Assembly: GCA_021648525.1 (NCBI GenBank)
Contig: JAKISP010000037.1
Location: 1 to 42,572, forward strand
Direction of reading: 5' to 3'
Length of the DNA stretch: 42,572 nt
Origin: Gammaproteobacteria bacterium
GTDB taxonomy: Bacteria > Pseudomonadota > Gammaproteobacteria > SZUA-140
Shown: in pieces, positions 8,163-17,193 of the stretch
Position numbering within the stretch: the first letter of the stretch is position 1
Layout: every line of letters begins with the position of its first letter
Notes under the pieces: model-generated
Databases searched by the model: none
What the model was told of the DNA's origin: nothing
Seen by the model: only the letters and a program-made list of their open reading frames with translations
Made by a program: the position numbers and the translations under genes

Positions 8163-8190
8163 TAGTATTTAGTATTTAGTATTTAGTATT
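8163..8190. repeat. Four tandem TAGTATT heptamers
   Basis: Four perfect head-to-tail copies of TAGTATT occupy exactly 28 bases, 140 bases upstream of the subtilase start. A heptamer tract in a promoter region can expand or contract by replication slippage and so alter expression, but nothing here proves that it does. Confidence 0.85.
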
Positions 8191-8242
8191 CACAGACGAA
8201 GTCAGTAGCGCTGCCCCATTCACTTAGTGGCTCCTTCAAAAC

Positions 8243-8292
8243 TAATATTCAATTAGTTCTAGTGAGTTCTAGTCATAAGCAATTGAATATTA
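8243..8292. promoter_or_regulatory. 12-bp inverted repeat with internal direct repeats, candidate operator
   Basis: TAATATTCAATT (8243-8254) is perfectly mirrored by AATTGAATATTA (8281-8292), with a 26-base spacer carrying AGTTCTAGT twice at 10-base spacing. The block ends 37 bases before the subtilase ATG, inside the likely 5' leader or promoter. It could bind a dimeric regulator or form a weak leader hairpin. The regulator is unknown. Confidence 0.45.
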
Positions 8293-8329
8293 AGTGATAA
8301 TTTATCTTGCGTTATTGAGGGAACTCGTT

Positions 8330-11300
8330 ATGTATACCATGGTAAAACCAACCTTTTGTGCTATTAGCGCATCTATTTTCCTGATGATAATGAGCGCGGT
8401 AGCAATAGCGGATTATCAGGCAGAGAGTTTTTCTACCGCACAAGCTGGCAGCACGAAAGAAATCATCAAATATAGCCCTGATGAACTGTTAGTCAAATTC
8501 AAAACGATAACATTAGTCAATAAGTCAAATGCAGTTGATCATTTGAAGTCAACGGGTCATTTGAAGTCAGCCGCAGGTACTTCATTGGCAACTCTTGGCA
8601 TAGTATCCGCCGAACAGTTTGGCGCGATTAATAATCGCAAGCTGGGTGCGAAAACGCTCAATCAATCCGATTTTAGTAATTGGTGGCACATAAAACTAGG
8701 CAAAGGAACCGATTTGCAGCAGGTATTAGAGATACTCTCCGCTAGACCAGATGTCGAGTTCGTTGAATATAATTACGTAGTCCGTGCGAATCTCCTTCCC
8801 AACGACCCGCGTTTTGACTCGCTTTGGGGGCTAGACAATACGCAGCAGACTGGTGGGTCGTTTGATGCCGATATTGATGCACCTGAAGCTTGGGGCAGTG
8901 GCACTGGTAGCGGCAATATCATTGTTGCAGTCATTGATACCGGTGTGGATTATGGGCACGAAGACCTTGCTGCCAACATGTGGACAAACCTGGGAGAGGT
9001 TCCAGGCAACGGCATTGACGATGATGGCAATGGGTATGTCGATGATGTTTATGGATATGACTTCATCAATACAGATTCTGACCCTTTTGATGATAATGGC
9101 CATGGAACCCACGTTGCTGGCACGATTGCCGCTGTAGGCAATAATGGCATTGGGGTTACGGGTGTGAATTGGAAGGCGCAAATCATGGCTGTGAAATTTC
9201 TAGGGGCTAACGGCGGAGGAGCCGCCAGCGATGCTCTAAACGGTATTATTTACGCCGTCAACAATGGCGCTATAATACTCAACAACAGCTGGGGCGGCGC
9301 AAATTTCAGCCGGGCCATGTTTGATGCTATCAGCGCCGCCAATGATGCCGGAGTCCTGTTTGTTGCCGCAGCGGGAAACGGCAATAACAATAATGATGTC
9401 AGTTCATACTATCCAGCGGACTACTCTGTGCCCAATGTGATCTCTGTGGCGGCTACTGACCATAATGATCAGCTTGCAATATTCTCTAACGGCAATGCAT
9501 CCAACTACGGTGCAAATACGGTTCATTTGGGCGCACCTGGCCTGGATATACTCTCTACAGTGCCCACGGGTAGCTGTACTTTGTGCCGCAGTGAAGGTTA
9601 CCTGAGCATCAGTGGCACCTCTATGGCTGCGCCGCATGTATCAGGTGCTGCCGCATTGATATTTGACCGGATACCCGAGTTATCCATCGGTGACCTAAAG
9701 TTGCGTTTGATGGCTTCAACCGATCAGATTCCTGCACTATCAGGCACAACCATCTCCGGAGGGCGGCTGAATATTGCGGCAGGAACCGTATATAATCCGA
9801 ATATTTCCGCCACTCTGGCGCCAGTATTACAAAGCGTGTTACCCAATGAAGCAGCCACTTATACGGTAACGATTACCTCCATAGGTGATACCACAGAGCA
9901 AGTGAATCTCAGCCTGGGAGCCTTGGATACTGGAATCACGGCTGATATTGCAAATACCTTATTGATCCTACCCGCCGGTGGCTCGGTCACTACAACCTTA
10001 ACTGTCACCGCAGCCCTCAATGTGCCGCGTGGCTCTTATTCCGTGCCGATTCTGGTGGCAGACGAAACCGCCCAGGTTTACAGCTATAGAGTCGTAACAC
10101 TTAAGGTTTTACGTCCTGATTTTGATGTTGCGATCTCCCCATCTAAGCAACAGATTAGCCCCGGTGGATCAACCACATATGATGTTGTGTTTACCTCTAT
10201 TGATGGGTTTGCGTCAACCTTGTCTATCAGCGCCGTCTCACCACACGCCAGCATTTCGATGGATGTGTTGCCGTTCCAGGTTATTTTGCAATCTGATGGA
10301 ACTGCTGTTGCAACCATTAGTGTCAGCACTGACGCAACAACGCCGACCCTACCCCACACCTTAGGGGTTACCGCTACCGATGGGCAATCTACTCGGAGTA
10401 TTGATGCACAGCTTAATGTTGCCGAAGGGGACCTGATAATGACTGCGATATCTACCCCGGATGATGGCTCCGCTTCTGTTGGCTCCTACCTTGGCATGAC
10501 GTATAGCTATTACGATGCCGGTGGTTTTCCCGCCAACAACCCTTATCATGTCGGTATTTATCTCTCCAGCGATGCCACAATTACCACCGATGATATTCGG
10601 ATTGGCGCAGTATTTAATCTTACGTTAACTGAGGGCCGCTCTGTCACAGCGAGGAATTCATACTTAATCCCAGCCAACCTGGCCAGTGGCACCTACTACT
10701 TGGGAGCCATCGTCGACTATAATAATCTGCTGAACGAGAGCAACGAGGGTAACAACGTCCGCGTAGCAAGTACAACCTTGCAATTGAGTCAGGCAGTCGA
10801 TCTGCTCGTCAGCTCGGTGAGCATTCCGGATAGTGCTTATGCAGGCACCCCCTTTGACGTGACGTATACTGTCCGCAATGCGGGCGGTGCTCCCGCTCGC
10901 GGTGGTTACCGGGTGGGCATTTATCTCGCCCAGAAGTCCAGCTTCAGGGTTACCCCTGCAGATACCCGGATCGGTACAACTTACTTCCTCTCCACGTTGG
11001 ATGGGGAAGGCTCTCGTACATCGACGATCTCATCCCTTATCCCCCCCGGCTTAGCTGCTGGCCGCTATAGGCTGGGAGTGATTGTCGATTCTGATAACCA
11101 GCAATCCGAGAGCAACGAGAACAACAACCGCCGCATGGCAAGCCTTCCCTTGCAGGTGGATGTGAAGCCGGAAGCTGACCTGCTCATTAGCTCGGTGAGC
11201 ACCCTGGATAGCCAGGTTTATACCGACGATTCTATTGATATAACGTATACCCTCCGCAACGTCGGTAACTTCCCTGCCAAGAGTTTTCTGGTGGGCTTTT

Positions 11301-12289
11301 ATCTCTCCAGCGATGCTACAATTACCACTGAGGACGCCCTAATCGGTGAAGATTTCAATTTCGTGTTGACGAATAAAAAACTGGCTGAGGGTGATTCTTA
11401 CACACAGACGATCACATCCTTCCCTATTCCATCCCTCTATCTCGGTAGCGACTACTACCTGGGTGTTATCGTTGACTATGATAATCGGCAAAAAGAGAGC
11501 GACGAGGGTAATAATGCCCTGGTCTCAGCATCAAGCTTGGACGTGCTCGGGAGATTCGATCTTTCCTCTAGTTTGCGGGAAATCCCAGGTAGCGTTTATG
11601 TAGGTGTCCCCTTTGATGTGACGTATGTCGTTGTCAACCACGCCCCCGATGTTACCAACGGTGGATATCGAGTGGGCTATTACCTCTCCAATAACAACAG
11701 GCCTACCACGGCGGATATTCTGCTTGGTACAAGTGACTTCCCCGAATTGGGTGGGAACGGTGCTTTTAAACAGAAGACCGTATCTCTTATTATTCCGCCC
11801 AGCGTAGCCGTTGGCACCTACACCCTGGGAATTATTGTCGACGATGATAACCAACAGGCCGAGAGCAACGAGAACAATAACCTTAGTCGGTATGAAAACT
11901 TCAGGGTACAGGTGAATCAGGAAGTTGACCTGCTCATTAGCTCGGTGAGTACCCCAGATAGCCAGGTTTATACCGGCGCTTCTATTGATGTGACATATGC
12001 GGTTCACAATGCGGGTGGTTCTCGTACCAGCAGCAGTTCTGTTGTCGGTATTTATCTCTCCAGTGATGCTGATATCACCACGTCGGATACCCGGCTCGGT
12101 GCGCGTTACATCCCCGGATTGGATGGGGGTGGTTCTCGTACACAGACGGCTTCCTTTCGCATTCCTGCCAGCCTGGCGGGTGGTAACTACTATCTGGGGG
12201 TCATCGCTGACTATAACAATCGAGAAGCCGAGAGCAATGAGGACAACAATGTTGGCATGGTGAGTACAGCTTTGCAGGTGAGTCAGTAA
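8330..12289 (+). CDS. Exported subtilisin-like serine protease with five CARDB repeats
   Basis: I start at ATG 8330 because GAGGGA lies 7 bases upstream; the product is 1319 residues. Order: signal peptide (cut near AVAIA), a propeptide-like region to about residue 160, then an S8 peptidase domain. Its triad is Asp203 (AVIDTGVDYG), His258 (GHGTHVAG) and Ser431 (SGTSMAAPHVSG). Two Ig-like beta domains follow (about 475-695), then five CARDB repeats of about 125 residues, each ending in an ESNE.NN-type motif. CARDB domains are adhesion modules, so it is probably a secreted or surface protease. No C-terminal anchor or autotransporter barrel is visible. It splits the conserved TPR-lolB gene pair, which suggests later insertion. 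Confidence 0.85.
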   Translation: MYTMVKPTFCAISASIFLMIMSAVAIADYQAESFSTAQAGSTKEIIKYSPDELLVKFKTITLVNKSNAVDHLKSTGHLKSAAGTSLATLGIVSAEQFGAINNRKLGAKTLNQSDFSNWWHIKLGKGTDLQQVLEILSARPDVEFVEYNYVVRANLLPNDPRFDSLWGLDNTQQTGGSFDADIDAPEAWGSGTGSGNIIVAVIDTGVDYGHEDLAANMWTNLGEVPGNGIDDDGNGYVDDVYGYDFINTDSDPFDDNGHGTHVAGTIAAVGNNGIGVTGVNWKAQIMAVKFLGANGGGAASDALNGIIYAVNNGAIILNNSWGGANFSRAMFDAISAANDAGVLFVAAAGNGNNNNDVSSYYPADYSVPNVISVAATDHNDQLAIFSNGNASNYGANTVHLGAPGLDILSTVPTGSCTLCRSEGYLSISGTSMAAPHVSGAAALIFDRIPELSIGDLKLRLMASTDQIPALSGTTISGGRLNIAAGTVYNPNISATLAPVLQSVLPNEAATYTVTITSIGDTTEQVNLSLGALDTGITADIANTLLILPAGGSVTTTLTVTAALNVPRGSYSVPILVADETAQVYSYRVVTLKVLRPDFDVAISPSKQQISPGGSTTYDVVFTSIDGFASTLSISAVSPHASISMDVLPFQVILQSDGTAVATISVSTDATTPTLPHTLGVTATDGQSTRSIDAQLNVAEGDLIMTAISTPDDGSASVGSYLGMTYSYYDAGGFPANNPYHVGIYLSSDATITTDDIRIGAVFNLTLTEGRSVTARNSYLIPANLASGTYYLGAIVDYNNLLNESNEGNNVRVASTTLQLSQAVDLLVSSVSIPDSAYAGTPFDVTYTVRNAGGAPARGGYRVGIYLAQKSSFRVTPADTRIGTTYFLSTLDGEGSRTSTISSLIPPGLAAGRYRLGVIVDSDNQQSESNENNNRRMASLPLQVDVKPEADLLISSVSTLDSQVYTDDSIDITYTLRNVGNFPAKSFLVGFYLSSDATITTEDALIGEDFNFVLTNKKLAEGDSYTQTITSFPIPSLYLGSDYYLGVIVDYDNRQKESDEGNNALVSASSLDVLGRFDLSSSLREIPGSVYVGVPFDVTYVVVNHAPDVTNGGYRVGYYLSNNNRPTTADILLGTSDFPELGGNGAFKQKTVSLIIPPSVAVGTYTLGIIVDDDNQQAESNENNNLSRYENFRVQVNQEVDLLISSVSTPDSQVYTGASIDVTYAVHNAGGSRTSSSSVVGIYLSSDADITTSDTRLGARYIPGLDGGGSRTQTASFRIPASLAGGNYYLGVIADYNNREAESNEDNNVGMVSTALQVSQ
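10427..12286 (+). repeat. Five tandem CARDB-coding repeats of about 370-380 bp
   Basis: Repeats begin near 10427, 10795, 11171, 11550 and 11921. Each encodes a D-L-(L/I)-(V/I)-S-S-V-S-type start, a YLSSD or YLA segment, and an end of the form V-D-Y/D-x-N-x2-(x)ESNExNN. Repeats three and five are closest at DNA level. The 72 bases from 11177 and from 11927 differ at about eight positions, showing a recent duplication or gene conversion. Confidence 0.8.
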
Positions 12290-12942
12290 GGAAGTCGGGC
12301 GGCATGTCAGCAGAGACATAAGATCAACATTGTTGGGTAGGGCCTTCAGAAATTTTGCCCAACGATGGATCGATGAACATGTTGTTTATATCCGTCTTTC
12401 ATCACACCCTTGATGCGCCGCAGCATTTAAATTGTTAGAAAAAAATTAGCTGCGAAATTGTAGTATCTGCCTGACATCAATCGCATGGGCAGGATTATGG
12501 CGCAAGTCAGCAGTACGGGTAATGACGGGGTGGGTCATACTTATGCGACAAAAAACTTGGATCACTTGGACTTGGTTGCGGCACAATGCCTTGTAGTAAA
12601 TTTAAAGCGTTTGATGCATTTGCCAGTGAAATGGCGGACAATGAGGCCGTTGAGCAACTGAATTCAGCCTGAGACCACTTATTTAAACAACGCCATGAGC
12701 GGTTCAAGATAAGGGCTTGGCACGCCCCGCTTCAGGCTTATTTCTGGGTTGGAAAATATTTCAGGATGTTATTTCGTGCCTGTTCTTTGGATATGCAGGC
12801 GGGTTGCCCATAAAAAACGCTTGTTAAAAATGGAAAGGAAGAGGCTGATAGAAAATGGATATAGATTATAAAGCCTGTCATGTTTGTAAGCCGTAAAAAT
12901 AAAACATAAGAACCGTATTTAGAAGATCAGCGGGTCGTCGTT
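12290..12942 (+). other. Long gene-free region with degenerate coding traces
   Basis: No intact gene is seen in 653 bases. One plus-strand frame is open from about 12544 to 12810 except for a single stop. It reads SKFKAFDAFASEMADNEAVE, then QLNSA, stop, DHLFKQRHERFK and AYFWVGKYFRML, which looks like a decayed protein gene of unknown family. A second frame contains GHTYATKNLDHLDLVAA (about 12532-12582), faintly like the N-terminus of IS1634-type (DUF4277) transposases; this is weak. The region is probably scar tissue from the insertion that brought in the subtilase gene. Confidence 0.4.
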
Positions 12943-13641
12943 ATGCACCATCATTTTATCAAATTAAGTCACTTAAACTGCCTGAACAAAGGGTTGTTTG
13001 CGCTTTTGTTAGTGGTGTTAGTGGCCGGTTGTGCCAGTCGCCCGCTTGTTTCAGTGCTGGACCCAGCGGTGCTTGAACAGCGATGGGTTTTACGACACGC
13101 ACAGCTAAGTGCGCTGGGTGGTTGGGAGTTGGAAGGCCGAGTCGCAGTGAAACAGGCGCAAGAATCATGGAGCGCCAGTCTGCGTTGGCAGCAGCAGGCG
13201 GAGGCCTTTGATATTCGTTTTTCATCAATGTTGGGACAGCGGTTGGCTCAGTTAACAGGCGATGCGCTGACAGCGTCACTCTATTTGCCGGATGATCGAG
13301 TCCTGTCGGCGGCGAATGTCTCTGAGTTGCTTGATGAAGAGCTTGGCTGGTCTGTGCCGATGGATGCTCTGCGCTATTGGCTGGTGGGGGTACCTGCGCC
13401 AGCGTTAGCATCGGCTGAAAAATTAAATAAGGGGCTAGATGAGAAGGGCCGCTTGCAGTGGTTAGAGCAGGCGGGTTGGCGTATTGAGTATCAGCGTTAC
13501 CGTTCTGTGGGGGCATTAGAGGTGCCTAAAAAAATGGAGTTAACCCGCGGGGAAATACGCGTGAGATTCATTATCGATCGCTGGCGCGCTGTTGCAGCGA
13601 CAGCAGATGTATTGTCGATGCGTCAAAGCTGGGCGGATTAA
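12943..13641 (+). CDS. lolB: Outer-membrane lipoprotein LolB
   Basis: LolB receives lipoproteins from the periplasmic carrier LolA and inserts them into the outer membrane. The 232-residue protein has a lipoprotein signal ending LVVLVAGC, lipidated Cys30, and Ala at +2, so it is itself an outer-membrane lipoprotein. The LolB fold is suggested by GGWELEGRVAVKQAQESWSA and the following antiparallel strands (LRWQQQAEAFDIRFSSMLGQ), and by the WRIEYQRY segment. The gene ends 2 bases before ispE, the conserved arrangement. The ribosome site is weak, so the start is less certain. Confidence 0.9.
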   Translation: MHHHFIKLSHLNCLNKGLFALLLVVLVAGCASRPLVSVLDPAVLEQRWVLRHAQLSALGGWELEGRVAVKQAQESWSASLRWQQQAEAFDIRFSSMLGQRLAQLTGDALTASLYLPDDRVLSAANVSELLDEELGWSVPMDALRYWLVGVPAPALASAEKLNKGLDEKGRLQWLEQAGWRIEYQRYRSVGALEVPKKMELTRGEIRVRFIIDRWRAVAATADVLSMRQSWAD

Positions 13642-13643
13642 AC

Positions 13644-14534
13644 ATGGTTGAGGCGATTAAACGCTGGCCAGCGCCGGCCAAACTAAATCTTTTTCTGCAC
13701 ATTACGGGTCGCCGGGACGACGGCTATCACCAATTGCAGACGGTGTTCCAATTCCTTGATTATGGTGATGAGCTATCGTTTACGTTGCGTGATGATGGTG
13801 AGGTGTTGCGAACCAGTGATCTGCCTGGTGTACCGTCGGAGCAGGATCTGGTGGTGCGCGCAGCTAAATTATTATTGCAGTATGCGAATTGTTCGCAGGG
13901 CGTTGAGATTGAGGTTGAGAAACGTTTGCCGCTGGGTGGCGGACTAGGTGGTGGTAGCTCTAATGCGGCGACCACACTCGTCGCGCTAAATGAATTGTGC
14001 GGATTAGGACTATCGATTGATGAGTTAGCGACACTGGGATTGCAGCTTGGCGCAGATGTGCCGGTTTTTGTACGTGGCCATGTTGCCTGGGCTGAGGGGG
14101 TTGGTGAGCAGTTAACGCTGCTGGAAGGTGAGCAGGCCCCGCCAGAGCCGTGGTACCTGGTGATCGAACCGGCTTGTTCAGTGGCGACGGCGGTTGTTTT
14201 TAATGCGCCAGATTTGACACGGGATTGCCATCCCATCACAATACCGCACTTTCTTGCCGGGCAGGGGATCAATGTGTGTGAAGCGGTCGTAAAAAAACGC
14301 TTCCCACTGGTAGCTAACGCACTGGATTTCCTGTTAAAATACGCCCCCGCAAGGATGAGTGGTACGGGTGCATGTGTATTTGCCCCGTTTGATGATCGAG
14401 CTGCTGCTCAGGGAGTGCTGGAATTGCTTCCGCCGGGGTGGAGTGGGTTTGTCGCGAAAGGGAAAAATCGTTCCCCACTTACTTTAAGCATAAGTGGATT
14501 TGAATATAAAAAAGTTAAATGTTGTACGGTCTGA
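13644..14534 (+). CDS. ispE: 4-diphosphocytidyl-2-C-methyl-D-erythritol kinase
   Basis: IspE phosphorylates CDP-methylerythritol in the MEP pathway of isoprenoid synthesis. The 296-residue GHMP kinase starts with APAKLNLFLHITGRRDDGYH, which contains the substrate-binding residues. The ATP-binding glycine motif LPLGGGLGGGSSNAA lies at about residues 93-107, and the third GHMP motif is MSGTGACVFAPF near residue 238. The C-terminus (ISGFEYKKVKCC) is slightly unusual. It is nearly continuous with lolB upstream, and tRNA-Gln follows 13 bases after its stop. Confidence 0.96.
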   Translation: MVEAIKRWPAPAKLNLFLHITGRRDDGYHQLQTVFQFLDYGDELSFTLRDDGEVLRTSDLPGVPSEQDLVVRAAKLLLQYANCSQGVEIEVEKRLPLGGGLGGGSSNAATTLVALNELCGLGLSIDELATLGLQLGADVPVFVRGHVAWAEGVGEQLTLLEGEQAPPEPWYLVIEPACSVATAVVFNAPDLTRDCHPITIPHFLAGQGINVCEAVVKKRFPLVANALDFLLKYAPARMSGTGACVFAPFDDRAAAQGVLELLPPGWSGFVAKGKNRSPLTLSISGFEYKKVKCCTV

Positions 14535-14547
14535 AGTAGGCCACAAA

Positions 14548-14622
14548 TGGGGCGTCGCCAAGAGGCCAGGCACTAGGTTTTGATCCTAGCATACCCAGGT
14601 TCGAATCCTGGCGCCCCAGCCA
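14548..14622 (+). tRNA. tRNA-Gln (anticodon TTG)
   Basis: The acceptor stem is TGGGGCG (14548-14554) paired with CGCCCCA (14612-14618), with a G discriminator and an encoded CCA end. The anticodon stem CTAGG/CCTAG holds the loop TTTTGAT with anticodon TTG at 14580-14582. The T arm has GGTTCGAATCC. A tRNA-Gln between ispE and prs is conserved in gammaproteobacteria. Confidence 0.97.
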
Positions 14623-14755
14623 TTTTATAATGTAGTCATGGTCGTTTAAGTAAGGCGTGACGCGTCAGTAACAATAGGTAAACACCTTGGGTTATTCCAA
14701 ATCACGTTTCGGTTTGCTCGGTAGAACAAGCAGTTATGATGCTACTGATGGTCGC

Positions 14756-15694
14756 ATGATGGTCTTCGGTGGTAATGCCCACCCACAGTTGGCGCAGTCA
14801 ATTACGCGCTATCTGAATCTTCCATTAGGTAAGGCCAACGTTAACCGCTTTAGCGACGGTGAGATTGCTGTTGAGATAATGGAAAACGTCCGCGGTAAGG
14901 ATGTCTTTATTGTGCAGCCGACCTGTGCGCCGACCAATGACAATCTGATGGAACTGCTGGTGATGGTGGATGCGTTGCGTCGCTCATCGGCCTATCGCAT
15001 TACGACGGTGATTCCTTATTTTGGCTATTCACGTCAGGATCGACGCCCGCGTGCGGCACGTGTGCCGATTAGTGCGCGAGTGGTGGCAGACATGATCACC
15101 TCTGTTGGTGCAGATCGAGTGTTAACAGTTGATTTGCATGCCGATCAAATTCAGGGGTTTTTTACCGTACCGATGGATAACGTTTACGCATCGCCGGTAT
15201 TGATGAGTGATATCTGGCGTCAGAAATACCTGAATATGATGGTTGTCTCGCCGGATGTGGGTGGTGTGGTACGTGCCCGCGCATTGGCGAAGCGCCTTGA
15301 TGGTGCTGATCTGGCGATTGTTGATAAACGTCGCCCAGGCCCGAATGAAGCGAAGGTGATGAACATCATCGGTGACGTGACCGATCGTACCTGTATTTTG
15401 GTGGACGATATGGTCGATACCGCCGGCACTTTGTGTGAAGCTGCGCGTGTTTTAAAAGAAAACGGTGCTGCAAAAGTAGTGGCGTACTGTACCCACCCTA
15501 TTTTGTCGGGGGTGGCGGTGGATCGTATTACGACCTCTGAGCTTGATGAGCTGGTGGTCACGGATACCATTCCGCTGCAGCAGAATGCACGCGAATGTTC
15601 GCGCATTCGTCAGCTAAGTGTAGCGGATATGCTGGCGGAAACGATGCGCCGCATCAGCGCCGAAGAATCGGTTAGTTCAATGTATATGGACTAA
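14756..15694 (+). CDS. prs: Ribose-phosphate pyrophosphokinase
   Basis: Prs makes phosphoribosyl pyrophosphate from ribose-5-phosphate and ATP, feeding nucleotide, histidine, tryptophan and NAD synthesis. From ATG 14756 the protein has 312 residues, the family norm, and begins [14 protein letters not shown]. Motifs include [20 protein letters not shown], the flexible-loop [13 protein letters not shown], the [12 protein letters not shown] segment and the PRPP loop [12 protein letters not shown]. An upstream in-frame TTG at 14687 would add 23 residues unlike the family; neither start has a strong ribosome site. The 133-base gap after tRNA-Gln may hold its promoter. Confidence 0.95.
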   Translation: MMVFGGNAHPQLAQSITRYLNLPLGKANVNRFSDGEIAVEIMENVRGKDVFIVQPTCAPTNDNLMELLVMVDALRRSSAYRITTVIPYFGYSRQDRRPRAARVPISARVVADMITSVGADRVLTVDLHADQIQGFFTVPMDNVYASPVLMSDIWRQKYLNMMVVSPDVGGVVRARALAKRLDGADLAIVDKRRPGPNEAKVMNIIGDVTDRTCILVDDMVDTAGTLCEAARVLKENGAAKVVAYCTHPILSGVAVDRITTSELDELVVTDTIPLQQNARECSRIRQLSVADMLAETMRRISAEESVSSMYMD

Positions 15695-15837
15695 GCTGCC
15701 AGGTAACGGTAGCCAATAGTTGAATTTGTGGTTGGTGGCAGCGTGCTGTCACTGACTTTTTTGTGGTAACACCAAACCAGGTCGCGGGGGCGGTGGTCAG
15801 GCAGTTATAAAATGTCTGTTAATTTTGGAGAAATAAA

Positions 15838-16485
15838 ATGGCTTCTAGTTTTGAGCTAAATGCAGAAATCCGTCAGGACAAGGGGAAGGGTGCGAGCCGC
15901 CGCCTGCGTCGTGACAACAAAGTGCCAGCAGTACTCTATGGTGCGGGTCAGGAAGCAGTGTCTTTGACTTTACAGCACAACACGCTGATTCATAACCTTG
16001 AAAATGAAGCGTTCTATTCGCACATTCTCACTGTCAATATTGGCGGTAAAGTTGAGAAAGCGGTATTAAAAGACCTTCAGCGTCATCCGTACAAGCCCAG
16101 TCTGATCCATGTTGATCTGCTGCGCATTAATGAAAATGAAAAATTGCGGATGCATGTGCCGGTTCATTTTATTGGTGAAGATGTCTCTGTTGGCGTTAAA
16201 GCAGGTGGTGTTGTTTCTCATCTGGCTAACGATGTTGAAGTCTCATGTTTGCCAAAAGATCTACCTGAATTTATCGAAGCTGATATGACGGATGTTGTTC
16301 TTGATGCAACACTGCATCTTTCTGACCTTAAATTACCGGCGGGTGTTGAACTGGTTGCACTGGCTCATGATCATGATCTTTCAGTGGCGGCGATTCACAT
16401 GCCTAAAATAGTCGCTGAAGTTGAGACTGACGCACCGGTTGCTCCTGAAAATGGTGACGTTGAAGCAGAAGGCGAAGACGCTTAA
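15838..16485 (+). CDS. rplY: 50S ribosomal protein L25 (CTC type)
   Basis: L25 binds 5S rRNA at the central protuberance of the large subunit. The 215-residue form has the N-terminal L25 domain (FELNAEIRQDKGKGASRRLR, then VPAVLYG) and a C-terminal TL5/CTC beta domain (VPVHFIGED.SVGVKAGG). It ends in an acidic tail (ENGDVEAEGEDA). This longer version is common outside the enterics, where L25 is only about 95 residues. The ATG follows a TTTGGAGA ribosome site. The order prs-rplY-pth-ychF is standard. Confidence 0.95.
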   Translation: MASSFELNAEIRQDKGKGASRRLRRDNKVPAVLYGAGQEAVSLTLQHNTLIHNLENEAFYSHILTVNIGGKVEKAVLKDLQRHPYKPSLIHVDLLRINENEKLRMHVPVHFIGEDVSVGVKAGGVVSHLANDVEVSCLPKDLPEFIEADMTDVVLDATLHLSDLKLPAGVELVALAHDHDLSVAAIHMPKIVAEVETDAPVAPENGDVEAEGEDA

Positions 16486-16527
16486 GGTTGACTGGTCTAT
16501 TACTGTTTTTCTATTGCTGGAAAAGGA

Positions 16528-17130
16528 ATGACAGCTGTGGCAACACATATTGATCTGATCGTGGGCCTGGGTAATCCAGGCCCTGCTTATGAAAGAACGC
16601 GTCATAATGCGGGCTTCTGGTTGGTTGATACTTATGCGCAGCGTTGCCAGGGTGTCTTTAAATCAGAGGCACGTTTTCATGGCGATGCCTGTAAAACTTT
16701 GTTAGACGGCCATCGTGGTTGGCTGTTGAAGCCAGCAACCTATATGAACCGTTGTGGTCAATCAGTCAGCTCACTGGTGAAGTACTACAAGATTCCGGTT
16801 GAGCGAATTCTGGTGGTGCACGATGAGTTGGACCTGCCGCCCGGTGTGGCGCGTTTTAAAAAAGGTGGTGGTCATGGTGGGCATAATGGCCTGCGTGACA
16901 TCATTAAGGCGTTTGGTGGTAATAAAGAATTTATGCGTCTGCGGATTGGTATTGGTCACCCGGGACAGAGTGATCAGGTTGCTGATTTTGTGCTGGATGA
17001 TCCGTCGCGGCGTGAACGAGAGTTGATTCTTGACGCGATTGATGAGGCGGTAGATGTGATACCGCTGATGCTGGATGGTTTTTTTGAAAAAGCAATGAAC
17101 TGCCTGCATAGTAAAAAGCCCGCAGCATAA
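16528..17130 (+). CDS. pth: Peptidyl-tRNA hydrolase
   Basis: Pth recycles tRNA by cleaving peptidyl-tRNAs that drop off the ribosome. The 200-residue protein begins its core with LIVGLGNPGPAYERTRHNAG. The catalytic histidine is His26 (E. coli His20), and substrate-binding asparagines occur in PATYMNRCGQS and GGHNGLRDI. The DELDLPPG motif near residue 95 carries the conserved Asp. It lies 42 bases after rplY, preceded by AAAAGGA. Nothing unusual is seen. Confidence 0.96.
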   Translation: MTAVATHIDLIVGLGNPGPAYERTRHNAGFWLVDTYAQRCQGVFKSEARFHGDACKTLLDGHRGWLLKPATYMNRCGQSVSSLVKYYKIPVERILVVHDELDLPPGVARFKKGGGHGGHNGLRDIIKAFGGNKEFMRLRIGIGHPGQSDQVADFVLDDPSRRERELILDAIDEAVDVIPLMLDGFFEKAMNCLHSKKPAA

Positions 17131-17193
17131 GCCTGCGAATGTTTTTGTAAATAAAGAACATCCTCTCATACTATATAAACAGGATACCTCCCC

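Larger units (their letters stand above)
7893..8329. other. Intergenic region before the subtilase gene
   Basis: There is no credible gene in these 437 bases. They contain four tandem TAGTATT heptamers (8163-8190), a perfect 12-bp inverted repeat (8243-8254 with 8281-8292) and, inside it, a 9-bp direct repeat AGTTCTAGT (8255-8263 and 8265-8273). The last two lie just upstream of the subtilase start and look like a regulatory site. The AT-rich composition contrasts with the coding sequence on both sides. Confidence 0.6.

Noticed and set aside
8163-8190. CRISPR-like repeats
   Set aside because: The repeats are 7 bases long with no spacers, and there are no cas genes. This is a simple tandem repeat.
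11531-12319. 262-residue minus-strand open frame opposite the subtilase gene
   Set aside because: It mirrors the repetitive CARDB codons. It has no family resemblance and no ribosome site, and is a shadow of the plus-strand gene.
12507-12707. Minus-strand open frame after the subtilase gene
   Set aside because: Serine-rich low-complexity translation with no start signal, opposite the degenerate plus-strand frame.
14548-14622. tRNA genes as integration sites for an element
   Set aside because: No integrase gene and no duplicated tRNA 3' end are found near either tRNA.
14687-14755. 23-residue N-terminal extension of Prs from TTG 14687
   Set aside because: The added residues are unlike the family, and ATG 14756 gives the normal length of 312. 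It is not fully excluded, since neither start has a strong ribosome site.
15695-15762. Terminator or attenuator between prs and rplY
   Set aside because: GCTGCCA and TGGCAGC can pair over a 34-base loop and a T run follows later, but the T run is not adjacent to the stem, so the case is too weak.
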